Of a DNA stretch of 64,000 nucleotides, positions 48,485 to 59,405 are shown one piece after another. The stretch comes from Azadirachta indica. Lineage: Eukaryota; Streptophyta; Magnoliopsida; Sapindales; Meliaceae. Numbering within the stretch: position 1 is the first letter of the stretch; each line of letters opens with the position of its first letter. The notes beneath the pieces are model-generated. The model saw only the letters and a program-made list of their open reading frames with translations. It did not search any database and had not been told where the DNA came from. The position numbers and the translations under genes were made by a program. Where the stretch lies: assembly GCA_022749755.1 (NCBI GenBank), contig CM040453.1:10983368-11047367 (forward strand). The letters run 5' to 3'.

Positions 48485-51000
48485 GATTCTAAATGACCTC
48501 AGGCATAAAGGAATTAGGAAGCCATTGGTCAGCATCTGTCAAGTCTGTCGCATGATCATCATCTTCGAGAACTTCTTCCTTAAGAGTTCCGACCTTTAGA
48601 GAATCCACCAGAAGAAGAGCATGACCTAGAGCATTGTAAATATATGTGATGTTGTAGCCCGGATTGTTAAGGTAAATGTTCTCGTAAACAATGTTAACAC
48701 CTTAATCAACCCTGTCGTCTTTGGCCTTCTACATATGCTTGTCCACAATGGCCACTTCCTACTCCAACTCAACTTTTTGGACCGCTAGATTTGAAGCTGC
48801 AACTTCAAGTTAGAAGCGCTCCTAACAACACTTTTTCCTCTCCTCAGAAAGTTGAGGTTCCAAATGCTCCCAACCATTCTTAGCTTTGTTAGCCCTTCTC
48901 CGCAGTTCTTCATTCTCTGCCTTGAGTTGAGAAATGGTCTTTTGAGTCAAAGCGACAGTAGAAAAATTCTCTTTGCCCCGATCCTTATGCGCAAATAAGC
49001 CACAACCAAGCTGTGGAAGAAAAAAAAATCGTATCAAAAACGGAAGATACAGACCTAAAAATAAATAAGGATTAAACCTGACAAACTCATTTATAAAAGA
49101 GCTCAATTGCGTCATTTGTGGGTTTGTTCCTAATGGCTTCATCAATGGTAGAAGAAATAGATGCTCTGAGGTCGTTGATCGTTAGGATAAGATGTGTGAA
49201 ATCTCCCTTTTATTTTCAAAAAGGTCTTCATAAAGCAGCTCACAGTAACCTTTTATTGACTTGGACATTCGAACGCCTATGGCTTTTTAAGGGATTTGAT
49301 TCAGTCGAATCCTCTTTCTTTCTCAATCTAATCCAAAGGCCTTTTCGATGGGATCTCAGGCTCTTTGCCTTGAATTACAAGTAAGCCTTTCCCCTTATCC
49401 TTCGGGGCAAATTGATTCTTCGAGCCACCAAACTTTATGGAGGCTTTCTCAATCCGATCTGGTAGAGGATTCTTTGAAACATGACCTATTCCTGAACCTT
49501 TCTTCCCTTTATTTTGTTTCACCTAATCAAGCAAGGCTTAAAGGTTTCTAGAGGCACCTTTCCCTATCGTGAAACTCTTCCCCAATTGTTTTAAAGTTAT
49601 TCTCTGTACAAGGGAAAACAAAACAGTCAAGATAGAATTTAGATCAAATTTAGAAATTAATTACTCTTTCCGATCTTTGCTTCGCGTTTGGTAACAAGTA
49701 GTTCTCCCCAAGTCAAAGCATAAGCAACCAATCCACCGATCAAAGAATTGGAGGAAAGCAAATTTCTCTGGTCAACAACAGCTTCCCTACCCACAGTAAT
49801 TCTTTCCATTGTGATATCCGCGAGAAAAGGGACCTTTCCCTATAAATTAATTGAAAGAGGACAAGCAGTTAGATCAAGTAAAACACAAGTAAATAGAAAT
49901 TGAGATCACCAGTTAAAATAAAGAAACACGGCCAAGCAAAAACTGAAATCGGGAACTGAAATTACCTTCACTGTTAAAAGTGGCGGGTATACAACCACCT
50001 AAACCCAAACATTCAAGTGATTGACTCTAATTTTCACCTACAAAAAATCATTTATGCTTCTAATCTTTATTACAAGTCGAGGAATAAGTCAATATCATTG
50101 TAGTATGAGCTTGAAACTGAAGATAGTATAACCCAAGATTACTCTTTGGGTTTCTCTTCAATATACAGGTATATCTAATTTCCTCGATGCTTGAAGAACG
50201 ATTCCCAACGACAACTCAGATCACATAAAGTCTAGTAATTACCCGTCAACCATTCAAATTCAACTGCTACAAGGGAATGTTAAAGAAATAGAATATGCAG
50301 GCAAAGTACTCTTGAATAGGCAACCTAAGCTCAAAATGGAAGAGTTCCTCATAAAAATTATCTCGCCTTCTTTTGGTTCACTAAACAGCTTATCTACCTC
50401 GTGAAAGCTAAGGTATATGTGATCACGAATCTGATACATTTTCTTACAGGCTTTGAGGTCAAAAATAGTTACGAAAGATTCAAACCAATCCGCTTCATAA
50501 GGTCTGAACTTTCTAGCTAGGTCCGAAACATTTTCAACATCCTCAGTTTCAATTTTCTTCAAGTCATCACTCTCACTTAGAATGTCACCCTCAAGGTCAC
50601 CATTACCATCCCCTATCCTAAAAGAAGACTCCTCGGGAATTTCATAAGCTGGCTCAACACCCTTGGGCACTTTTATATGGCTTGAAACAGCCTCATCTCT
50701 AGTAAAAGTGGTTAATGTAACTATAAAGCTATCTAAGTCTAGGAGAACATTCTAATCTCCAACACTGATTCTTTAAGGATCAATGCTCTCCTGCACATCA
50801 TTAGAAGAACTATCAGAGATGACAGCAGCCTTAGGTACTCTAACCTCAAAATCTCTAGCCTCGAAGACCTCATATTCTAGTAATGCTAGTTTAGGAGCCT
50901 TAGCCCCAATATGGCGGTAAACTACTTCTAAAAAAGCAGCTCTCTTAAAAGGGATTTCACCATAAATCAACAAATAATCACGTCTAATAGAAGGGGGAAG
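48485..51000 (-). pseudogene. Antisense ORF (aORF) remnant of the Tat element
   Basis: On the strand opposite to gag-pol, downstream of integrase, several open pieces follow one another: 50773-50973, 50260-50670 (acidic, with DHIYLSFHEVDKLFSEP), 49328-49522 (basic, KQNKGKKGSG), and 48822-49145 (coiled-coil-like, QLKAENEELRRRANKAK). An antisense reading frame in this position is described for Tat-lineage plant elements. The order suggests a conserved N-terminal domain followed by a low-complexity and coiled-coil tail. Function unknown. Stops between pieces show decay or unrecognised introns. Confidence 0.6.
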
Positions 51001-52087
51001 TTCGTTTCAGGCCTTATAGTCGGTACTGGACTTGCTAGACGAAGAAGATGAAGATACATTAGTGGAATCCATAAAACATAAGTCATGCAAACAACTTAGT
51101 CACCAAAGGGGAAAAACCTTAAAACTAAAAGACCCGAGGTCAAGCAAGTTGGGGAAATTTCACTCAAGTTGGTATCTCTGCATGACTATGATTTATGCCT
51201 ATAGTCATTATTTCAAACACTTTCTACGTCTTAACATGTAAACCAAAAGAAAGTTCCAAAATCCATAACATATCATACAAAAAAGCCAACAACCTATAAA
51301 CTAAATAAATCCGATTCAGGAAAATCCGATTCGGGAAAATCCGAAATCCTTAAAACTAACAACCTAGAAAACCCACAAATGAATAGGCAAACATGCAATA
51401 CCTTGCAAAATTTTTCCAAAAAGAAAGCCACATTATTCTACATAATGAAACCTAAACACCAATGAATATGTGAAACACTAAAGGTAACCCAAAATGTTCA
51501 ACAATCCACGTAAAAACAAAGAAGAGAGGAAGTAAGAAACTTACCAACTGAAGAAGTTTTTCGGCAAAACAAAGTTATCAAAAGGAATCAGATGAGGTTT
51601 ATAAAACGAAAGAGTAACAAAAGCACTGGCGACAACAATTATTTTCAAGTGTAGGAGAGGAACTTTAACAAAAATGGATAAATGAAGAGAGGACTGTGAA
51701 TTTATACCTAAGCTTAGTCAAATCTGAGTCGTTCAAAATGAAGGGTCTAAATAAATCGTAACAAAAACTTTAAATGTGAAATAACAACTAGGATCGTAAT
51801 AGTGAAGTGGCCCAATGGCACACCGACACATGGCGTTAATTTTGAAAAAATGAAAAGCGAGTCATAATAAGAGAGAGATTATTTGCAACCATCGAACACT
51901 TCTCAAGGTGGCACATCCTCGTAAAATTGACAGGCCACACATCTTTTAGATACAAAGAGATGTTATTTAGCTCAAAGCAGGAAAAAGAATAACAATAACA
52001 TGATCAGAATGGTGTCACATTCAAGATAAATGCAATAGCTCAGTTTCTAGCAAAATAGCATTTAACTAGAAACTCGAGGGTACTTGA
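51001..52087 (+). other. 3' untranslated region of the Tat element
   Basis: Non-coding, moderately AT-rich. On the minus strand it would be the promoter side of the antisense ORF. No distinct polypurine tract was identified beyond scattered purine runs. Confidence 0.5.
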
Positions 52088-52599
52088 TGTTTGGGAAAAT
52101 ACCCGAGCATCAGAACATGCAACACTAAATGACCAGATGAACATGTCCTGCATGGTCAGGCATCAACCAAACAGAGTCTAAGTTCTAAAAGGAATTCATT
52201 TGAGTGGAAAGGATAGCCCAGGTCAAGTAATAAAATACCACCCGACCATTTGCAACATAGGTGATGGAGTTCAACCATATATTCCACCAGTAACCGCCTA
52301 TCTTCCCACATTCCATTGTAGGGAAAATATGGCCGAAAAAATTATCAAAACGGTTAATCTTTATGCCTATAAAATCCGAACAACCTAAAGAATAAGGTAC
52401 TCACTCTTGAATTGGATAAAACTCTATTCAATTTTCATCTAATTTTCTCGTCTTAAGCAACCCAATCGGAGAGCACACGCCAACGAAGTCAGCTATTCTC
52501 TTATTTCTCTTGTTTTGCAAGCAAAACGAGATACCCAAAAGTTTGGAAGATCAACGTTTATTGTTTGAGATCGAAGTTAACAAATTTTTGGCATCAACA
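52088..52599 (+). repeat. 3' LTR of the Tat element
   Basis: 512 bp, TGTTTGGG to CATCAACA; matches the 5' LTR apart from the internal duplication and scattered substitutions. Confidence 0.88.
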
Positions 52600-52604
52600 C
52601 TAAA

Positions 52605-54104
52605 AAATAGAATATATGCTATTAGAGTGCAAGTTAATAATGAAAATTAATTTTCATATATGTTTATTATATGTTTGACATCTTTATTTAAATTTTTGTA
52701 TTACTGCGATCTTGAATTGATAAATACTTAAAATTATGAATACTAAAGATGACATATAAGTTTATTAATCACTTAATTAATTTTAAATTTAAGCTATCAA
52801 ATAAGAGTTCAATTGTAATATTTAAATTTACATATAAAAAGTATAATAATGTGTGCGCAACTCTAATTAGATGTGATTACATTTAAACCAAAAATAAGAT
52901 AGGAGTAAAATTTCAGTTTAATATCACACTAATTATGTATTTAACTGAAAATTTTAAATTTTAAGTAAGGCATAATATGAAGCGTAAGATCAGAAACAAT
53001 GCTCATTTTCTTTTGAGTAGATCTTTCTTTTAATTAAACTTATCACTTAATAATTACTATGCATATGAGGTTCATTTTTCTTGCTTGTAAGGATACAAAA
53101 CCACTAAATATGAACACATATTCACAATCAACCACTTCAAATTGTCTAGAGAAACTCTGTCTACTTATTGAGTTGGGATAAAAAGTTGATAGCTGACTAT
53201 GAGCATGAGTAGAAATGGCCACCCATTTCGCAATATTGATATACAAAGAAGATAATTAATTTCCATTTATAGTGAAACGTCTAACTTATGAAAAGGATTC
53301 TCGTGATAGTTTTACCATAATTGTCCAATGCTTGCTTTCTCATAATGCATATTCTTTTCATAAAGGCTCACTACCAACTACCTTCAGAACTTTTAAATTT
53401 ATTCAGAACTACTTAATTGAATTAAACAAATAAAAATCAACTATTTTTTCTTATCAAAATTCCCTTGGAAGGTTAAGAGTTATACATATACAAATGCAAA
53501 TACGTATATAAATGCACACAAAATGCATCAACTTGATTCTTTATGAATACACAAAAAAAAAATTGACAAATTTCGGTGAAATGGCATGAAAATTAAAAAT
53601 ATATATATAAGAACATATAATTAGAAAGAACACAGTGAATTTTTATCATTTTCTTATTTAATACCAAAAAAAAATTTACATATTTTTGTTAAAAAAAAAA
53701 ATTAGATCGATTCTCTTTGCAAGCTCATAAACAAGTGCATGGCACACGGAAGCTAGTTAGAATTTTTTGACAACAATAGGAATAATGTAGTTCTTGTATT
53801 AAACTTTATGATTTATGAATATCTCCATCTCCCTTCCTCAACTCGGCCAAACTTGCTGGACTAATTCTTCCATCAAGGGCTTATAGCTCATTCAAATGTA
53901 ACAGTTCATTTTATTAATTTTTTCCTCAGAATCTTAAAATTTTTCCTTATAATTCTGAAATTTTTATTAAATTTTTAAAGATCTTCGTATCTAACTTACA
54001 AATTAATAATTGTAGCAAAAAAGTTTGGAACTTTAACAAAAGAGGCCAAGATATATAAGAGTTAAGAAATTGTGCATATATATATATATATATATATTTT
54101 ATTG
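52605..54104 (-). other. FT copy 2 distal upstream region, displaced by the Tat element
   Basis: Continues the alignment to the copy 1 promoter (33655-34920). Matching words are GAAGCGTAAGATCAGAAACA (52979), GAGTTGGGATAAAAAGTTGA (53169) and ACTTTTAAATTTATTCAGAA. The first part, about 52680-52835, matches the same copy 1 stretch as 41850-42003 does. A (TA)n run is at 54074-54097. No gene seen. Confidence 0.65.
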
Positions 54105-54690
54105 GGGAATCTTCAGTTTACCTAACCTTTTTTAACAATCATCAAGACACCTTTAGAAATTTTGAAAATCATCATGACATTCTGGAACATTAACTTACAT
54201 CGTTATTTTAAATAGTTAAAAAAGTAAAATCATAATTTTATAAATTTAAATTAATAAAAATAATTCTTTATTTTTCTTTCTTTCTCCTTTGTTCTTTTTT
54301 TTTTCTTCTTCTTTTCTTTTCCCCTTTTTCTTAATTGACGATTCGCAACCATGAAGGCCACCATAGGCAATCATGAAAATCTACTTGTGATGGTCATGGT
54401 GGCTACCTGTAGTAACCATTAGAGACTACTTGCAGTAGCCATGTTGGCTACCTGCGACAGCCATTAAAGGAAAGAAGAAGAAAAAAAGGAAAAAAAAGGA
54501 GAAAGAAGAAAAATTAATGTTGAATTCATTAGTGATGAAATTGTCTTTTTATATGATCAACTCAAAAAAACTATTAAACATAACAACTAGACTTAATGAT
54601 TGGAGGCCTTTTGATAACTTTCAAAATTTTTTTGGAGATACGCTTATTATTGTCAAAAATAGTTGGGGTAAATTACAGATTTTTTTTTTT
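54105..54690. mobile_element. Inverted-repeat insertion specific to FT segment 2
   Basis: No counterpart in copy 1 at the matching place (about 34910-34940). The left end (TAACCTTTTTTAACAATCAT, AATTTTGAAAATCATCA) is the approximate reverse complement of the right end. Inside, a pyrimidine tract (54270-54345) is mirrored by a purine tract (54468-54515). The centre repeats GGCTACCTG and AGTAGCCAT. MITE-like; borders approximate. Confidence 0.55.
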
Positions 54691-55639
54691 ACTTTTCAAT
54701 TTCCCTTTCTTTTATTATTATTCTTTTTGGTTGCTTTTAATCAGGTTGTAGACAGAGAGCATCATTTCATTTACAGTAATCGACAACATGATTAATGGTT
54801 TGAGGACCGACTACTCGTGGACAGTTGTCAAGCACTGTAATCTGCGTATATAACAAATTATTACTCCAAAGAAAGAAGCTGTTTATATCATCGGCAAGGT
54901 GCAAAATTTTCAAAATAAGAATCGTCAGAAGATAAAAATCATGGGAGAGAGGAAAATACAGCCATTGGAAAATGAAGGGGTAGAAAAATCTCCAAAGAAA
55001 GATCTTAGAGGTACTATCAAAATTCAAAGAATATATTGAAAATAATATAAATAATGGTAAGAATCGGAGTTAAAGATATTTTCTAAATTAAAAAAATTAC
55101 AGAAAAATTTAAAGAATTAGAGGAAGATCAAGTCGTACTTATTGATTAGATTACTGAATAAAATAAATGATAATAATCAAAATAAGATCTATTTCAATTT
55201 ACAAAATCTATCAAGTTTTCATATATAAAATTTATATCAAGAAATCGTGATATATATGATTAGTTTTCCTTTTAGTTTGAGATTTTTCTCTATAAATAGA
55301 GATTGTAATATCCTCTTATTAACATCAGCAAAAAGTGTAATTTTTCTCTGTTTTCAAACTTCTACATATAATACTATTTTAACTCAATTTTTTCACTTTT
55401 TTATAATATTTTAAATAAAAAAATGAAACACTTCACTTATTTAAACGATATAATCACTTATCATATAAAATTGCATGCATACGATATATTTATAAAATAA
55501 AAAATGGAGAAATATTTCGAAAATAATATGTGAATCATTAAATTTTCACAATTTTTAAAGTTTTTGCATAATTTAAATTTAATTTTTTAAGTAATTAAGG
55601 TGCACAATTTCTTTTTTGTTTTTGGTTATATATTAAGTA
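54691..55639 (-). other. FT copy 2 distal upstream region, continued
   Basis: Aligns with 34940-36200, for example AGAAGCTGTTTATATCA and CAAGAAATCGTGATATATAT. Non-coding. Confidence 0.6.
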
Positions 55640-56355
55640 TGTATAACACTCTAAATATAACTGACCATACTGCAAACTGACCTGGGAACTAAAAAAAGGA
55701 CCAGATAAAAAGGCTAAAGCTACTTCAAGCTTTGTGGTTGGACAAAAAAGTAAAAAGTCAAAATAAAAAAAAAAAAGGAAGAAAGGTTCTGGTCATAGAA
55801 GAACTGTCCCAAGTGGTAAAGGATTGCTTGACGGACAACCCAGAACTCTTCTCCATCTCACAATAAGCATAAGCTTTATTTTTATTTTTTATACAGCTTT
55901 ATAGCCGTTGACTATTTTTGCTTCCATCTAAATTCCTCCGCCACATCTTTTTAACTATTTTTTATTTTTATTTGGTAGGGGAAGATTCTTCAAAGAATAA
56001 ATTGACCTATTGTTTTAGTGATCACTGTGATAATTCAAAATTCACCATTTTTTGTTCAATATGTTGGGTTTCTTTTTTTTTTTTTTGTTTTGGAATTATT
56101 ACATTATGCTATGAAATGCAAGTTTTTGAAGGATCTAAGAAGATGGCAAACGGGTGTACGATTTTATCATTATTAATACTGATGTATGAGAGTATTTCAT
56201 GTCATTTCGGTTGATAAGTCTCAATGCCCACCTTTTTATTAATGGTATCAATAACAATGAAAAATCAGCAAAACAAACTTTTGTTTTGGGAAAATTCTCC
56301 AAGCCCAAAGACAGAGACCCCAATTCAAAAGGAGCCCAACATTAAGGGTATTTTA
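55640..56355 (-). promoter_or_regulatory. Distal FT-upstream block, copy 2
   Basis: Counterpart of 36220-36945 and of 60-488. It keeps the GGATTGCTTGACGGACAACC stretch that copy 1 has lost but the left-edge fragment retains, so loss in copy 1 is secondary. AGCCCA words lie at its right end. Regulatory role unproven. Confidence 0.45.
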
Positions 56356-57507
56356 ACAAGAAAGAAAAAGGATGTTATGGATACGGGCTCTATCCCCCTG
56401 AAATTTACGGGAGGTATATCATGTACTAGTAAGAGACACCTGGAAAAGAAAGAATGATCGGTAGTAAAGAAGCTCCCGAAGGAATTTTATGTCACCAGTA
56501 GAAAACACAATCAGTAGTTAGAGAAACATTGTAGAAGATTATCTAAGATTCTCCAAAAGTATTAAGGCACAATCTCAATCTGATAGGTACTTATTATCAG
56601 CAAAGAGAAGAGGGGAATGTGTTGTAGGCACACTGTAGGATCCCACGCCTCCTGGTTCATTAGGTATTTTCTCTAAATATGTGAAATTTCACTTCGACTA
56701 TTAGGTAACAGGTAAACTCCTCCAATAACTAAAAGACACATGAGCAAGCTCTCCAATAGAATTCAGAGGAGGGTAAACTAAGAAAAGAATGGCATTTGGG
56801 GCAAGTGGTGATAAAGAAAAGTGTGAGAGGCACTCCATTTTCATTTATTTTGGAGGGAAAAAAAGAAAGATTGAGTCTCTTTCTCTGCAAACCAAACTGC
56901 ATTTTCTCCACAACGATACTTGATCACCATTTTTTTGAGGAAAGAAAGTAAGCTACTAACCGAAATTCTAAATAGAGTGAACCGACTTGCTGGCTAAATT
57001 TTTTTGACCTTTTTCTCATACTAAAATCTACTACTTTTCCTAATCAATTGCCATCTTCTGTATACCCAACGGTGTTCTCTAGTCACCCTTCAAAATCTCC
57101 CTTGGGATTTGATAAATCTAAAAGAGTTTTCAAATTTTTTCAAACTAGAGAAGTGTATCTATTGCAGTCTAGTTTCCTACTTTATTAAATCTAATATTTA
57201 TATTCCCTTTGACCTAATTAAGATAAAATATTGTACAACTAATTTAATTTTAGCTTCATTTATCTTTTCTTTGTTTTAAATAAAAGTAAACTATGAAAAA
57301 GGTTTTGAAATAGCTATTATCGTGCTGAAATTTATGCAAGAATTAATACCGCTATTTTTCATATAATTTTTGTAGATTCGAACTGTGTTTCCATTGTACA
57401 ATTTTTGTATTTTCCCTTGTGGTTTCTTGTTTTTCATTATTGTATTTAATATGGTTAAAGTTTTAATTTGTGTGTTTGTGAGTTTGTAATATCTTCTATG
57501 TTGAAAA
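56356..57507. other. Intergenic stretch, nothing recognised
   Basis: Less AT-rich at 56380-56930, but no open frame with recognisable content on either strand and no repeat partner elsewhere in the window. Confidence 0.5.
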
Positions 57508-58430
57508 AATTCCCAATTATCCCCTAAGATATTTGCCGACACCCCATTATCACTCTAAGGTTTAAAAATTTATCCGTTAAATTTATCTATTAAATTTGTT
57601 TATTGAAAAATTACACTTTTACCATAATAATCCTAGTGACAAACTTACTTTTATTATTTTATTATATATTAACTTTTTTAATTAATAACTAAATAATTCA
57701 AAAATCTCTTAATAAACTTACCACTGATTGGTCAAGTCAACAATCGCCACCACCATCCACTGGCCACTTTCAATTGTTTGAGTTTTTGTGAATATCACTA
57801 AAATCTCCTTTTTATGCTTTATGAATGATAATAATAGTACCATTACATAAAATATTGAAAGAAGATTGTAATAATGTTCATGAAAACTTAAATAGTTGAC
57901 TATCACCCATAATTAGTGGCAGTTGGCAACAACTCTAACACACTTTTATATATTTTTTTTTTGGGTTATTGACACTTTTGAATTATTTAAATTATTAATT
58001 AAAAGTAATAATAAAAAATAAAATAATAAAAATAAGTATTATATAATTAATATTTTATGGTACAATCACACATTAAACGTAGTTCTGTATTAAATTTTAT
58101 TATTTTTTAATTTAATTAGTTATTGTTAATTTTATGATTTGTTAATTTAATGATTTTTTATTTTTTATTTTGTTAGTTTTATGATTTATTATTTATTATT
58201 TTGTTAATTTTGTGATTTCATTATCTTTTATTTGTTAATTTAATATTTTAAATAGATTTTTACTTTTTGGTGTCGTGTTTAATTATTTTTTTACCCCTAA
58301 ATCTAAAATTTGTCATTATTTTTTATTTTGTTAATTTAATAACAAATAGACTTAATGAGTAAATTTTTAAACTTCAAGGTAATAAGATATTACTAAAAAC
58401 CTTAGGGAGTAATCGGGAATTTGCTATCTA
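57508..58430. mobile_element. Inverted-repeat element (MITE-like), about 0.9 kb
   Basis: The left end (AAATTCCCAATTATCCCCTAA, GGTTTAAAAATTTATCC) is the approximate reverse complement of the right end (GAGTAAATTTTTAAACTT, AGGGAGTAATCGGGAATTT), with arms of about 100 bp. The interior is AT-rich and non-coding. Target duplication not resolved. Confidence 0.6.
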
Positions 58431-58483
58431 CTTTTCTTATTAGTTGATTGTTTCTATCATTATTAATCGTCTTTTTTAAAAAG

Positions 58484-59405
58484 GGTAAAGGACTGTTGGA
58501 GCTCTGCTGATTACTTAAATGTATTGATAAGTTTCTAAGGATTGAAAATACCCATATAACTTCTAGTCCATCAAGTTTTGATGATTATTTTAAAGTTGAA
58601 TAGTATAATTACATTTTATCCTGAAATATCATCTTGACTATTTTACTTATTGTTATCGACTGTCATTGATCGCCACCGATCATCATTTGTGTCATCATGA
58701 ATACCATTAGAATTCTTATTAAATAATTTACACAATGGTACTATTATTATCTGCATTTGAGCACCCATTTGTCATAGATATGAAATTGAAATTTCGAATT
58801 TTACAACTTTAACTTCAGAACTACGGTCAACGATTGTTCAAATCGTGATGATAATGATAATATTGCATAGATGATTTCATAAGCATTCTAATAATATCTA
58901 TAAGACCTAAGTAGAGGAGAGTTATCAGCGCCAACCGACACCGGTTGTTGGTTGGTGACTAACATCCGTTTGACTTGTCGTGGATATCATTAAAATTTTT
59001 GTGAAACAATATACGCAATAGTACTATTACTATCATACTTTGAACAACTATTAACCGTAAATCTGAAGTTGAAGTTGTAAAATTCGAAAATTCAATTTCA
59101 AATCTATGGCAAACAGGTGCTCAAATGGAGATAATAATACCATTATGTAGATTGTTCAACAAAAATTCTAATGATATTCATGATGAAAAAAACGATTATT
59201 GGTGATAGCAGTCAATGGCAGTCGGCGACAAGAGGTAATATAGTGAAAATGACATGTCAAGGATAAAAATGTAATTGTACTGTTCACCAACCAAATGACT
59301 GATAAAACTTAATAGACTAGGAACTACATGAGTATTGTTCAAAACTTAAGGACTTAGCAATACATTTATATAATAGTAGAGACTCAATAGTCCTTTTTCC
59401 TTTAA
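58484..59405. mobile_element. Foldback element with arms of about 420 bp
   Basis: Almost the whole element is one imperfect hairpin. The left arm (58484-58905) and right arm (58980-59405) share, in complement, TAAATGTATTG, AATTACATTTTTATCC, GAATATCATTAGAATTTTT, CATTTGAGCACC and CGAATTTTACAACTTCAACT. The loop is about 70 bp. Ends read GGGTAAAGGACT and, in complement, GGAAAAAGGACT. AT-rich flanks with TTTAAAAA on both sides could be an 8-9 bp duplication, as for Mutator-like elements. No coding capacity. Confidence 0.75.

Larger units (their letters stand above)
42004..52599 (+). mobile_element. Tat-lineage Ty3/Gypsy retrotransposon, defective, in the FT copy 2 promoter
   Basis: 10.6 kb element in opposite orientation to FT. 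LTRs at 42004-42591 and 52088-52599 end GGCATCAACA. Flanks CTAAC (41999-42003) and CTAAA (52600-52604) look like a 5 bp target duplication with one change. The 3' LTR starts TGTTTGGG, whereas the 5' LTR starts AGTTTCAG, so its first base is mutated. The primer-site region just after the 5' LTR reads TTGGTGCCGCC. The domain order is gag, protease, RT, RNase H, integrase, then a long region with antisense coding remnants, an arrangement typical of the Tat clade. All genes are broken and the integrase N-terminus is missing. Confidence 0.9.
38708..56355. repeat. FT segmental duplication, copy 2 (with insertions)
   Basis: Same-orientation counterpart of 30505-36945. Without the Tat element (42004-52599) and the MITE-like insertion near 54105-54690 it is about 6.5 kb. 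Borders match AATAGATTA (38711) and AAGGGTATTTTAA (56345-56355). Confidence 0.87.
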
